A DNA stretch of 64,000 bases from Yeosuana aquiaggeris. GTDB lineage: Bacteria; Bacteroidota; Bacteroidia; Flavobacteriales; Flavobacteriaceae. Each line of letters starts with the position of its first letter. Position 1 is the first letter of the stretch. The translations under genes and the position numbers were made by a program. Positions 1 to 7,262 of this stretch are shown piece by piece. Under the pieces are notes generated by a model, which was not told the DNA's origin, searched no databases, and saw nothing but the letters and a program-made list of their open reading frames with translations. The DNA is taken from the NCBI RefSeq assembly GCF_044003965.1, contig NZ_JBAWKC010000001.1, positions 1,302,001-1,366,000 on the forward strand, given 5' to 3'.

Positions 1-1
1 T

Positions 2-637
2 TTAAATATTAAAGGGCCTTCTGCAGTGCAACAATACTTGGTAAATGAAGTACAAGAAGTATATCGTTTACAAGGTGTGAAAATTAATGACAAGCATTTT
101 GAAGTTGTTGTTAGACAGATGATGCGTAAAGTTAGAATTATTGATTCTGGTGATACATTATTCTTAGAAGATCAATTAGTTCATAAATCAGATTTCATTG
201 AACAAAATGATGAAATATTTGGATTAAAAGTGGTTGAAGATTCTGGTGATTCTGTTACTGTGAAAGCAGGGCAGATTCTTAATGCACGACAGTTAAGAGA
301 TGAGAACTCTATTTTACTTAGAGAAGATAAGAAACTTATAGTAGCTAGAGATGCGAAGCCTGCAACTGCAACACCAATATTGCAGGGTATTACTAGAGCG
401 TCACTTCAAACTAAATCCTTTATTTCAGCGGCCTCTTTCCAAGAGACCACAAAAGTTCTTAACGAAGCTGCTGTTGCTGGAAAAATTGATGATCTAGAAG
501 GACTTAAAGAAAATGTAATTGTTGGTCATAGAATACCTGCCGGAACCGGTATGCGTAAATACACCAATATTATAGTAGGTTCTAAAGAAGAGTTTGATGA
601 AATGATGCAAGCTAGAAAAGAAGTAAATTATAATTAA
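2..637 (+). CDS. rpoC: DNA-directed RNA polymerase subunit beta', C-terminal part (cut by window edge)
   Basis: The reading frame is open from the first bases of the window and reads LNIKGPSAVQQYLVNEVQEVYR, with the core ending in a typical bacterial beta' tail. Only about the last 210 residues are present, so the GTG at 26 is an internal Val codon and not a start. The visible part covers the C-terminal jaw and clamp-proximal region (VNEVQEVYRLQGVKI, QMMRKVRIIDSGDT, then the GTGM segment near the end). The subunit forms the catalytic clamp of RNA polymerase together with RpoB. A strong hairpin follows the stop, so the rpoBC transcript probably ends here. The identification is firm; only the missing 5' end limits it. 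Confidence 0.97.
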   Translation, partial: LNIKGPSAVQQYLVNEVQEVYRLQGVKINDKHFEVVVRQMMRKVRIIDSGDTLFLEDQLVHKSDFIEQNDEIFGLKVVEDSGDSVTVKAGQILNARQLRDENSILLREDKKLIVARDAKPATATPILQGITRASLQTKSFISAASFQETTKVLNEAAVAGKIDDLEGLKENVIVGHRIPAGTGMRKYTNIIVGSKEEFDEMMQARKEVNYN

Positions 638-638
638 A

Positions 639-678
639 AAAAAGAAAAGGATTTCCATATGGAAATCCTTTTCTTTTT
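639..678 (+). terminator. Rho-independent terminator after rpoC
   Basis: A perfect 40-base inverted repeat is centred between 658 and 659 (core GGATTTCC/GGAAATCC) with A-rich and T-rich flanks. It starts two bases after the rpoC stop. Being symmetric, it could also work on the other strand. Confidence 0.85.
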
Positions 679-694
679 ACTAATATTTAGTATC

Positions 695-1012
695 ATGGCA
701 GAAGATAAAAATACACCAAAACAAGGCCAAATTAATATTGAGTTAGATGAAAAAGTAGCTGAAGGAACGTATTCTAATTTAGCTATAATTAATCATTCGG
801 TATCTGAGTTTGTTGTTGATTTTGTAAATATTATGCCAGGGGTTCCAAAAAATAAAGTGAAGTCTAGAATAATTTTAACTCCGCAGCATGCTAAGCGACT
901 GCTTAAAGCTTTGGGAGAGAATATTGCAAGATTTGAAAATGCTCATGGGGAAATTAAAGATTATGAGCAACCACCAATCCCACTAAATTTTGGACCAGCC
1001 GGACAAGCTTAA
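695..1012 (+). CDS. DUF3467 domain protein
   Basis: This 105-residue cytoplasmic protein (MAEDKNTPKQGQ...) matches the DUF3467 family, found downstream of rpoC in many Bacteroidota. Its function is unknown. The core has the family pattern YSNLAIINHSVSEFVVDF, then a conserved GVPK/KVKSRIILTP segment, then an amphipathic helix (HAKRLLKALGENIARFE) and a proline-rich tail. An earlier in-frame ATG at 659 would add MEILFFLLIFSI, but that lies inside the rpoC terminator hairpin, so the ATG at 695 is chosen. A terminator follows the stop. No catalytic residues are recognisable. Confidence 0.85.
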   Translation: MAEDKNTPKQGQINIELDEKVAEGTYSNLAIINHSVSEFVVDFVNIMPGVPKNKVKSRIILTPQHAKRLLKALGENIARFENAHGEIKDYEQPPIPLNFGPAGQA

Positions 1013-1015
1013 ATA

Positions 1016-1049
1016 AAAAAGCCCTTTGAAAATCACAAAGGGCTTTTTT
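1016..1049 (+). terminator. Terminator after the DUF3467 gene
   Basis: GCCCTTTG at 1021-1028 pairs with CAAAGGGC at 1036-1043 and is followed by a run of six T. It lies just after the DUF3467 stop, between convergent genes, and the A-rich 5' flank could let it serve both. Confidence 0.85.
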
Positions 1050-1074
1050 GTTAAAATACTCTTTAATAGAAAAA

Positions 1075-1308
1075 TTAGCTTGCCTTTTTAGTGTTGTTTT
1101 TAAAATATTTTAAAGCTCCTGAAGGACATTTTTTTATCTGATCTATAACAGTATTAGTTTCTGCATAATCAAGATTTATCCAAGGAATAATGGAAGTTCT
1201 AAAAACACTAGATAATTCTTTTGCACATTTTTCTGCGTGAATGCAAATGCTAGGTTTGTAAGTTACAGTTATGTCATTATTACTGAATTCATTAGTATAA
1301 AAATCCAT
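1075..1308 (-). CDS. Divergent 4Fe-4S mono-cluster protein (Fer4_19/YjdI type)
   Basis: This is a 77-residue protein of the small divergent 4Fe-4S mono-cluster family (Fer4_19, YjdI-like), which are putative electron carriers. Three cysteines sit at positions 22, 28 and 61, in the family contexts CIHAEKC and KKCPSGAL, with the conserved PWI near residue 42. The family usually binds one cluster; I see only these three cysteines, so a fourth ligand would have to be another residue. It is convergent with the DUF3467 gene and stands alone, with about 130 bases of AT-rich spacer to prfC upstream. Confidence 0.8.
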   Translation of the reverse strand: MDFYTNEFSNNDITVTYKPSICIHAEKCAKELSSVFRTSIIPWINLDYAETNTVIDQIKKCPSGALKYFKNNTKKAS

Positions 1309-1436
1309 AGGCGTTCATATTTGGGGTTATGAATTATTAAAATCATAAAATACATCTACTAAAATGTATAATTGACATTAATACGCTCTAAATATTATCA
1401 ATAGTTTAAAAAAATAAAAATAATTTCGTTAATATG

Positions 1437-3023
1437 CTAAAATTCTGAGGTAAAATGAAATTTTATACTTGGATATTTCTGTTGAGTCATTTGTAGTGAA
1501 AAAGCAGAATCTGCCAAAAAGACTAATTGATTTTGTTTGTCCTTAGCTAAGTAGCGTTGTTTTACTCTTACAAACTCTTTATATTCTTCACTTTTTGATT
1601 CCTTAGGATCAACCCAACAGGCTTTATAAACATTTAAATTTTCATAAGTACATTTAGCACCATACTCATGTTCTAATCTATACTGAATTACTTCATATTG
1701 CAGTGCTCCAACAGTACCTATAACTTTTCTTCCGTTAAGTTCTAGTGTAAATAATTGGGCTACTCCTTCATCCATTAATTGATCGATCCCTTTAAATAGT
1801 TGTTTTGATTTTAAAGGGTCTGCATTGTTAATATATCTAAAATGTTCCGGAGAAAAGCTAGGAACCCCTTTATAATTAATAACTTCACCTTCCGTTAAAG
1901 TGTCACCAATTTTAAAATTGCCGGTGTCATGTAAGCCAACGATATCGCCGGCATATGAAATATCTACAATTTCTTTTTTCTCAGCAAAAAAGGCATTAGG
2001 GCTTGAAAATTTTAATTTTTTCCCTTGCCTTACATGCAGGTACGGGGTATTTCTTTTAAATACTCCAGAAACAATTTTCACAAAAGCTAAACGGTCTCTG
2101 TGATTTGGATCCATATTAGCATGGATTTTAAAAACAAAACCAGTAAACTTATCTTCATCTGGTTTTATTAACCGTTCTTCACTTTGTTTAGGTCTAGGTT
2201 TTGGAGCAATTTCAACAAAACAGTCTAATAGTTCACGTACGCCAAAATTATTTAAGGCTGAACCAAAAAACACAGGTTGTAAATGGCCATTTAAATATTC
2301 TTGCTTATCAAATTCAGGATAAATACCATGAACCAATTCCAGATTTTCACGTAAAGTAATGGCTGCCTTATCACCTATAATTTTATTTAATTGGGGAGAT
2401 TCTAAGTCTGAAATTTCAATGGTTTCTTCAATATTCTTTCTGCTGTCTCCACTAAATAAATTGATGTTCTTTTCCCAAATATTGTATATACCCTTAAAAT
2501 CGTATCCCATTCCAATAGGAAAACTTAAAGGAACTACTTTAAGACCTAATTTTTGTTCAACTTCATCTAATAAATCAAAGGCATCCTTACCTTCTCTATC
2601 CATTTTGTTAATAAAAATGATAATAGGGATGTTGCGCATTCTGCAGACTTCAACAAGCTTTTCTGTTTGTTCTTCAACTCCTTTTGCAACATCAATAACT
2701 ACAATAACGCTATCAACAGCAGTAAGCGTTCTAAAAGTGTCTTCAGCAAAATCTTTGTGACCAGGGGTGTCTAAAATATTAATTTTGATGCCATCATATT
2801 CAAAAGCTAATACCGAAGTAGCGACCGAAATTCCACGTTGCCGTTCAATCTCCATGAAATCACTAGTAGCACCTTTTTTTATTTTATTGCTTTTTACAGC
2901 ACCAGCTTCCTGAATGGCACCACCAAAAAGTAGAAGCTTTTCAGTTAAAGTTGTTTTACCAGCATCAGGATGGGATATAATTCCAAATGTACGTCGTCTA
3001 TTTATTTCTTTAATAAAACTCAT
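1437..3023 (-). CDS. prfC: Peptide chain release factor 3
   Basis: RF3 is a translational GTPase that removes RF1 and RF2 from the ribosome after peptide release. The 528 residues match the family length. G-domain motifs are clear: P-loop SHPDAGKTT near residue 17, DTPGHKDF for G3, and NKMDRE for G4. The switch I region contains the family sequence ERQRGISVATSV. The C-terminal part has the RF3-specific segments GALQYEVIQYRLEHEYGA and, near the end, a lysine-rich region. The gene stands alone, divergent from idi across 125 bases. There are no frame breaks. Identification against EF-G, LepA and TypA rests on length and the QRGISVATSV pattern. Confidence 0.97.
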   Translation of the reverse strand: MSFIKEINRRRTFGIISHPDAGKTTLTEKLLLFGGAIQEAGAVKSNKIKKGATSDFMEIERQRGISVATSVLAFEYDGIKINILDTPGHKDFAEDTFRTLTAVDSVIVVIDVAKGVEEQTEKLVEVCRMRNIPIIIFINKMDREGKDAFDLLDEVEQKLGLKVVPLSFPIGMGYDFKGIYNIWEKNINLFSGDSRKNIEETIEISDLESPQLNKIIGDKAAITLRENLELVHGIYPEFDKQEYLNGHLQPVFFGSALNNFGVRELLDCFVEIAPKPRPKQSEERLIKPDEDKFTGFVFKIHANMDPNHRDRLAFVKIVSGVFKRNTPYLHVRQGKKLKFSSPNAFFAEKKEIVDISYAGDIVGLHDTGNFKIGDTLTEGEVINYKGVPSFSPEHFRYINNADPLKSKQLFKGIDQLMDEGVAQLFTLELNGRKVIGTVGALQYEVIQYRLEHEYGAKCTYENLNVYKACWVDPKESKSEEYKEFVRVKQRYLAKDKQNQLVFLADSAFSLQMTQQKYPSIKFHFTSEF

Positions 3024-3148
3024 ATTCTTAATTGCAAATCGGTTGCAAAGATACTATTATTAACGTCAATAAGAATAATTGATAATACTGCTTTTTAAAT
3101 TTATCATAAGATTGATGATTTTATAAATTAACTTGGTATTTTTACACT

Positions 3149-3691
3149 ATGACAGAAGAAAATGTAATTTTAGTTAACGAAAAAGATGAACAAATTGGGT
3201 TAATGCCTAAAATGGAAGCTCACGTAAAAGGGGTATTACACAGGGCTTTTTCAGTTTTTGTTTTTAATGATGATAATGAGCTCATGTTACAACAACGGGC
3301 ATTAGATAAATACCATTCTCCAGGGCTTTGGACCAATACTTGTTGCAGTCACCAGCGTGCTGGAGAAACTAATATTCAAGCAGGGAAGAGAAGATTACAA
3401 GAGGAAATGGGGTTTGTTGTTGATTTGCAAGAATCCATTTCATTTATTTATAAAGCTCCATTTGAAAATGGTTTAACAGAGCATGAATATGACCATATAT
3501 TGATCGGTAAATATAATGATACACCAAATATTAATATGTCAGAAGTGGCCAACTGGAAATGGATGCCTTTGGAAGCAGTTAAAGAAGATATGATTTTGCA
3601 TCCACATTTGTACACGGAATGGTTTAAGATTATTTTTGAAAAGTTTTATCAACATATAAATATTCTAGACAATGAAGGTAACCGTAAGTAG
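3149..3691 (+). CDS. idi: Isopentenyl-diphosphate delta-isomerase, type 1
   Basis: This 180-residue Nudix-fold enzyme interconverts isopentenyl and dimethylallyl diphosphate, feeding isoprenoid synthesis. The family residues are present: NTCCSHQRAGE (Cys65-Cys66, His68) and a Nudix-like box GKRRLQEEMGF. The catalytic-glutamate region reads EHEYDHILIG, and a conserved tryptophan is found in NWKWMP. A near-consensus -7 element (TATTTTTA, 3137-3144) ends only five bases before the ATG. The last 20 bases overlap the start of the QueD-like gene in another frame, so the two are probably cotranscribed and translationally coupled. Confidence 0.95.
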   Translation: MTEENVILVNEKDEQIGLMPKMEAHVKGVLHRAFSVFVFNDDNELMLQQRALDKYHSPGLWTNTCCSHQRAGETNIQAGKRRLQEEMGFVVDLQESISFIYKAPFENGLTEHEYDHILIGKYNDTPNINMSEVANWKWMPLEAVKEDMILHPHLYTEWFKIIFEKFYQHINILDNEGNRK

Positions 3692-4082
3692 AAGAGCCCA
3701 TTTTAATGCGGCCCATAGATTGTATAGAAAGGACTGGAGTTTTGAAAAAAATGACGAAATTTTCGGGTTATGCAATAATCCAAATTATCATGGTCATAAT
3801 TATGAGTTAATTGCCAGTGTTACAGGTGATATTGACCAAGAAACAGGTTATGTGATTGATGTGAAAATTTTAAAAGATATTATAAAGGCTGAGGTTGAAG
3901 ATGCCTTTGATCATAAAAATCTGAATCTAGATGTTGCTGAATTTAAAGATTTAAATCCAACAGCTGAGAACATAGTTGTTATTATATATAATAAGATTAA
4001 AGCCAAGTTAGATACTAAATTTGATCTGGAGGTGGTTCTTTATGAAACACCTCGCAATTTTGTGACCTATTCAGGTAAATAG
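3672..4082 (+). CDS. queD: 6-carboxytetrahydropterin synthase / 6-pyruvoyl-tetrahydropterin synthase family protein
   Basis: This 136-residue protein has the T-fold PTPS/QueD signature. His15, His40 and His42 (AAHRLY and NYHGHNY) are the zinc ligands, and Cys34 in GLCNNP is the usual catalytic cysteine. Later family segments are YVIDVKILKDI, FDHKNLN and PTAENIV. In most bacteria this enzyme converts dihydroneopterin triphosphate to 6-carboxytetrahydropterin on the path to queuosine. No other que gene is nearby, so a pterin role remains possible and the symbol is provisional. Its start lies inside idi (20-base overlap). Confidence 0.85.
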   Translation: MKVTVSRRAHFNAAHRLYRKDWSFEKNDEIFGLCNNPNYHGHNYELIASVTGDIDQETGYVIDVKILKDIIKAEVEDAFDHKNLNLDVAEFKDLNPTAENIVVIIYNKIKAKLDTKFDLEVVLYETPRNFVTYSGK

Positions 4083-4174
4083 CTTTATTACCTGCGAAAA
4101 TTGAGCTTTATATCATTGATTAATTCAATATTTAAATTAGTTATAAAATTCTATATCTATTAGAAGTTTATGTG

Positions 4175-4182
4175 TAATTTTG
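4175..4182 (+). promoter_or_regulatory. -7 promoter element for the 4204-4473 gene
   Basis: TAATTTTG matches the Bacteroidota TAnnTTTG consensus and is followed by C. It ends 22 bases before the chosen ATG. The -33 element is not clear. Confidence 0.6.
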
Positions 4183-4203
4183 CATGAAATAAAAATTTTA
4201 TAT

Positions 4204-4473
4204 ATGGCAAATGTTAGAGACCTAAAAAAAGACATTAATTATGTTTTAGGTGATATTATTGAAGCGGTTTATGTTTGGGAATTGACAAACGCAAGCAAAG
4301 AAACCAAAAAGAGTCAGGCTATTATTGATGAAGCTATTAGCACTTTTGATGGATTAATTGCAAAGATCAATGATAAGAAAGTTGAAAACAAAAAAGCTCA
4401 CTTTAAAGCAATAAGTGCTGAGCTGGAAGATAAGGGGAGAGCTCTTATTGAAAAAATCAATACACTAGGATAA
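4204..4473 (+). CDS. Small conserved hypothetical protein, helical
   Basis: I do not recognise this 89-residue protein (MANVRDLKKDINYV...). It is lysine-rich and alanine-rich, with no signal or membrane segment, and should be almost entirely helical. The ends are KKDINYVLGDIIEAVYVWE and GRALIEKINTL. The frame is also open from a TTG at 4180, but that codon lies inside a perfect -7 promoter element (TAATTTTG, 4175-4182), so the ATG at 4204 is the better start. Monocistronic; tRNA-Thr follows with its own promoter. Confidence 0.75.
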   Translation: MANVRDLKKDINYVLGDIIEAVYVWELTNASKETKKSQAIIDEAISTFDGLIAKINDKKVENKKAHFKAISAELEDKGRALIEKINTLG

Positions 4474-4490
4474 TTATTTTAACGGAGTTA

Positions 4491-4520
4491 TTGCAAATTT
4501 AAATTTTGCGATTATATTTG
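4491..4520 (+). promoter_or_regulatory. Promoter of tRNA-Thr
   Basis: TTG at 4491-4493 and TATATTTG at 4513-4520 are separated by 19 bases, matching the primary-sigma promoter pattern of Bacteroidota. The -7 element ends 15 bases before the tRNA. Confidence 0.75.
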
Positions 4521-4534
4521 CATCCGTTAAATAC

Positions 4535-4608
4535 GCCGATGTAGCTCAGCTGGCTAGAGCAGCTGATTTGTAATCAGCAGGTCGTGGGTTCGAGTCCCTC
4601 TATCGGCT
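4535..4608 (+). tRNA. tRNA-Thr (anticodon TGT)
   Basis: The cloverleaf folds completely. The acceptor stem is GCCGATG with TATCGGC (closing with one G-U wobble), and the D arm contains AGCTCAG. The anticodon arm GCTGA-TTTGTAA-TCAGC gives anticodon TGT, and the T arm has GGTTCGAGTCC. CCA is not encoded. It has its own promoter and a downstream hairpin terminator. Confidence 0.97.
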
Positions 4609-4615
4609 CTAAATA

Positions 4616-4645
4616 AAAAGGACCATTCAATTGAATGGTCCTTTT
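4616..4645. terminator. Bidirectional terminator between tRNA-Thr and the DUF4369 gene
   Basis: A perfect palindrome is centred at 4630/4631 (GGACCATTCAA with its complement), flanked by A and T tracts on both sides. It suits termination of the tRNA on the plus strand and of the convergent lipoprotein gene on the minus strand. Confidence 0.85.
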
Positions 4646-4665
4646 ATTTTAACAGTATTTAAAAA

Positions 4666-5370
4666 TTACTTTTCAGCATTTCCCTTTTTAATATTATCTA
4701 CAAATAATTGTAATTCTTTTCCGTATTTTGAATTTTTAACCTCTGGTGTTAAAGAAGTGTTGATGGTGTCCAAATATTTAATTTGAGCATTGTAAATTTC
4801 TGTAAGAGCAAGATATGGTGCTACTTCACTATCCTTATTATTAAGGGCGAAATTTACAGTATATAAATATTTTCGTTTTAAAAGATTATCAAATTCTTTT
4901 TGAATGCTATTAAATCTAGAAGTATCACCATCTTTTTGGGCTTCAAAATTTTCTTTGATAAGATTAAGGTTTTTCTCATTAAAACGAGACATCATTAATT
5001 GGTATTCCTCGAGCGTTTTTTGTTGTTTGGAACCATTTATTTTGGCATCAAACACAAAGTTTTTCAAAGTCGTATTAATTTCAGTTATTCCTTTGTCAGC
5101 AAAAAAACTGATTCTGTCATTTTCGTCACTGTTTTTGTCTAGGTATAAAAAGAAGACCTCAGGTGATTCTAAATCACTGTATAATTCAAATTCTGAATTA
5201 CCATTTATTACAATGGAGTCTACAGTTACTAACATTGTATCCTGAACTTTTTTTAGATAAACAATTCCTTTTTTTAATCCTTTTATCTTAGCTTTAACTG
5301 TCAAATCGTGTACTTCATTTGAACAGGATAGAAATAATAGTGTTAAGATTAAAGGCAGTAACTTTTTCAT
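4666..5370 (-). CDS. DUF4369-type lipoprotein
   Basis: This 234-residue lipoprotein has a lipobox LLFLSC with the lipidated cysteine at residue 16. The next 100 residues have the beta-rich pattern of DUF4369 (KAKIKGLKKGIVYLKKV..VDSIVINGNSEFEL), the domain usually found in front of thioredoxin-like disulfide oxidoreductases in Bacteroidota. Here no thioredoxin domain or CxxC follows. The C-terminal half is helical and charged, so this is the short, non-redox form. The cellular role is unknown. It is transcribed alone. Confidence 0.75.
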   Translation of the reverse strand: MKKLLPLILTLLFLSCSNEVHDLTVKAKIKGLKKGIVYLKKVQDTMLVTVDSIVINGNSEFELYSDLESPEVFFLYLDKNSDENDRISFFADKGITEINTTLKNFVFDAKINGSKQQKTLEEYQLMMSRFNEKNLNLIKENFEAQKDGDTSRFNSIQKEFDNLLKRKYLYTVNFALNNKDSEVAPYLALTEIYNAQIKYLDTINTSLTPEVKNSKYGKELQLFVDNIKKGNAEK

Positions 5371-5578
5371 GAATTCTGTGATTTATTTTGAATCGCAAAT
5401 ATCTTATAAATATGCTATAATTACTAATGTCTTTTAACTATTTATTCACATTTTCTTTCCAAAATAAAATGTAATTTTAATATGTTTGGCATAGAGATTG
5501 TCATACTTATATTAATTACATTCAATTTGTAAAAAAAGGTTTATTGAGTGGTTACTTTAAACTTTAGAATTGTAATTA

Positions 5579-5627
5579 TATTTTTGGTTGGTTAGTAAGA
5601 AAGCACCCTGTAAAGGGTGCTTTTTTT
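5579..5627 (+). promoter_or_regulatory. Orphan promoter-like element directly followed by a terminator
   Basis: The 263 bases between the DUF4369 and hydrolase genes (both minus strand) hold no gene. They do hold a plus-strand TATTTTTG (5579-5586) and then a hairpin AAAGCACCC/GGGTGCTTT (5600-5608, 5615-5623) with a seven-T run. Its T tract is stronger on the plus strand than on the minus strand, where the hydrolase gene would use it. A good -33 element is missing. Confidence 0.45.
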
Positions 5628-5633
5628 GTGCTT

Positions 5634-6557
5634 TTATTTAACAAATCTTAATAGGGCTTCCATAAGTTGAGGAGCAGTTTTTCTAAATGACTCATTATAA
5701 GATTTTGAGTTTTCAATATTATCACCTTCAATAGTTACTAAAACATGATTCATATTATCAATTAATTCTAAACTAGAGCTGGGTACGGCCTCATGTAATA
5801 GTTGTGCTTCTTTGGGCTCAACTTGCAAATCTTTTGTACCATTAATTATTAAAATAGGCATTTGAAGTTTTTTTATTTCTTCTTGTGGATTGTATTGCAT
5901 CCAATTCATCATAAAGGATTGAATATCCTTATTAAATACAGAGGCTAATTCTATCGGGTAATTATCTGTCTTTTTGCCTTTCCTTAAATAGTCGAACACA
6001 CTTTCAGCCTCTTTTGAAAGGCTTGGGTAGGTTTTAGCTATTTGCTCTATAACTATATTATCTATGGATTGAGCCGCTCCTGCAAGAGAAATAAAACCAT
6101 CTGCCCGTCCTTGAGCAGCAAGCATCCCAACCAGGCTACCTTGGCTATGACCTAGTATGAAAATATGATTAAATGAATTAGGCTTTTTAAAATAGGTTAA
6201 AACTGATATGGCATCCGTTACAAAATCATCAAACAAAATATTACGGTCTATATTTCCCTGCTTAATTTGTTTTACAATCCGTTTATCATATCTAAACGTA
6301 GCAATGTTATTAGAGGAAAGTCCTTCGGCCAGATTTTTTAGAGAGTTATTCTTTAAAAAACTTTGGTTACCATTTCTATCTGTTGGTCCGGAGCCACCTA
6401 TAATGATTACTAAATTTGGTTTTTCTTCATTATTTGGAATTAAGAGTGTTCCGTCAATTAAATTATTAATTGCAATCTGTTGAGTTATAAAATTAGTGTT
6501 TTGTGAAAATGTTTTTAAAAAGCAAAAAAGTGTAAAAATTAAAATTCTATTTTTCAT
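5634..6557 (-). CDS. Secreted alpha/beta hydrolase
   Basis: The protein has 307 residues, with a signal peptide (MKNRILIFTLFCFLKTFSQ) followed by an alpha/beta-hydrolase fold. The oxyanion-hole loop is GGSGPTDRNGN, the nucleophile elbow is GHSQGS, the acid is in NGTKDLQVEP and the histidine is in NMNHVL. The layout is that of serine aminopeptidase or acyl esterase type hydrolases of the envelope; the substrate cannot be told. It is monocistronic. The 700 bases upstream are non-coding and hold two tandem candidate small-RNA units on the opposite strand. Confidence 0.85.
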   Translation of the reverse strand: MKNRILIFTLFCFLKTFSQNTNFITQQIAINNLIDGTLLIPNNEEKPNLVIIIGGSGPTDRNGNQSFLKNNSLKNLAEGLSSNNIATFRYDKRIVKQIKQGNIDRNILFDDFVTDAISVLTYFKKPNSFNHIFILGHSQGSLVGMLAAQGRADGFISLAGAAQSIDNIVIEQIAKTYPSLSKEAESVFDYLRKGKKTDNYPIELASVFNKDIQSFMMNWMQYNPQEEIKKLQMPILIINGTKDLQVEPKEAQLLHEAVPSSSLELIDNMNHVLVTIEGDNIENSKSYNESFRKTAPQLMEALLRFVK

Positions 6558-6734
6558 TTTTGTTTTGACTTAGGATTTTGGGTTTAGGTGTATAAACATT
6601 GGAACTATCAGTTTTAGTATTTGTAGAAGTAAAAATATACTAAAATTTAAGATAATTTATAAAGAATTTTGAATATTATATTTAATGAAAAAACATGTAT
6701 TTCGTCGATTATAAACTATATTTAAACGATAATT

Positions 6735-6955
6735 GTTAAAAAAAGTGGTATTACATCGAAAAAATATACATTTAAACGGTTAAATTGAAATATAATTTTA
6801 CTTTTGATCTGTACTAAATAACATACTTTTTAGTTCAATGGATTAATTAATTAATATTTGCATTATGTTGTAGATGAAGTAACCCTAAATCTATCTTCGT
6901 AATAAGAAAAAGCAAATTGAGAAAAAACCGAGATTGAGGGATCTCGGTTTTTTTA
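6735..6955 (+). repeat. Tandem non-coding repeat, copy 1
   Basis: This copy aligns without gaps to copy 2 at a shift of 309 bases from 6735 to about 6905. It then aligns at a shift of 307 through the terminator. A 59-base stretch (6803-6861) is identical to 7112-7170. No open reading frame crosses either copy. Confidence 0.85.
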
Positions 6956-6956
6956 T
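6862..6956 (+). ncRNA. Candidate small RNA, tandem copy 1
   Basis: The 59-base block identical in both copies ends exactly in TAATATTTGC, which looks like the end of a Bacteroidota promoter (usual form TAnnTTTGC, here one base longer between TA and TTTG). A transcript from about 6864 would be roughly 90 bases long. It would end in the terminator AAACCGAGAT-TGAGGG-ATCTCGGTTT (6925-6950) with a T run. Blocks shared with copy 2 are accctaaatctatcttc and agcaaattga. An alternative start near 6840 is possible from TTTG-N17-TACTTTTT (6803-6831). Confidence 0.6.
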
Positions 6957-7043
6957 GTCCAAAATATAGGTTTATGTATCTGGTTTCTTATAAAGGTTCT
7001 TCCAGAAGAAAAATAGTATATTTTCATACGATTTCTTTTAAAT

Positions 7044-7262
7044 GTTAAAAAAAAATGCATTACAACGAAAAAAATAACATTTAAACGTTTAAAATAAAAA
7101 ATAGATTTATATTTGATCTGTACTAAATAACATACTTTTTAGTTCAATGGATTAATTAATTAATATTTGCGTTTTGTTGTAGTTATAGCGACCCTAAATC
7201 TATCTTCAAAATAAAAAAGCAAATTGACAGAAAACCAAGATTGAGGGATCTTGGTTTTTTTT
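7044..7262 (+). repeat. Tandem non-coding repeat, copy 2
   Basis: Second copy of the 6735-6955 unit. It is diverged outside the promoter-like block, the central 17-base block and the terminator. Its T run reaches the stop codon of the convergent AlkB-like gene. Confidence 0.85.
7171..7260 (+). ncRNA. Candidate small RNA, tandem copy 2
   Basis: It has the same organisation as the first unit: identical promoter-like block (7112-7170), the same central block accctaaatctatcttc, and a terminator AAAACCAAGAT-TGAGGG-ATCTTGGTTTT (7231-7258). Relative to copy 1 the stem has a G-C pair replaced by A-T on both arms, while the TGAGGG loop is unchanged. That is a compensatory change supporting the hairpin. 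Confidence 0.6.

Noticed and set aside
659..694. Upstream in-frame ATG for the DUF3467 gene adding a hydrophobic 12-residue N-terminus
   Set aside because: It lies within the rpoC terminator palindrome, so it would be in the stem of an RNA hairpin; the ATG at 695 matches the family start.
2359..2760. Frame on the plus strand opposite prfC, and similar frames opposite htpG, guaA, ftsY and the amidase
   Set aside because: Antisense shadows of well-identified genes with no independent start signals or family resemblance.
6735..7262. CRISPR array or mobile element explanation for the tandem repeat
   Set aside because: Only two units of about 220 bases, no short direct repeats with unique spacers, no cas genes, no terminal inverted repeats or transposase frame.
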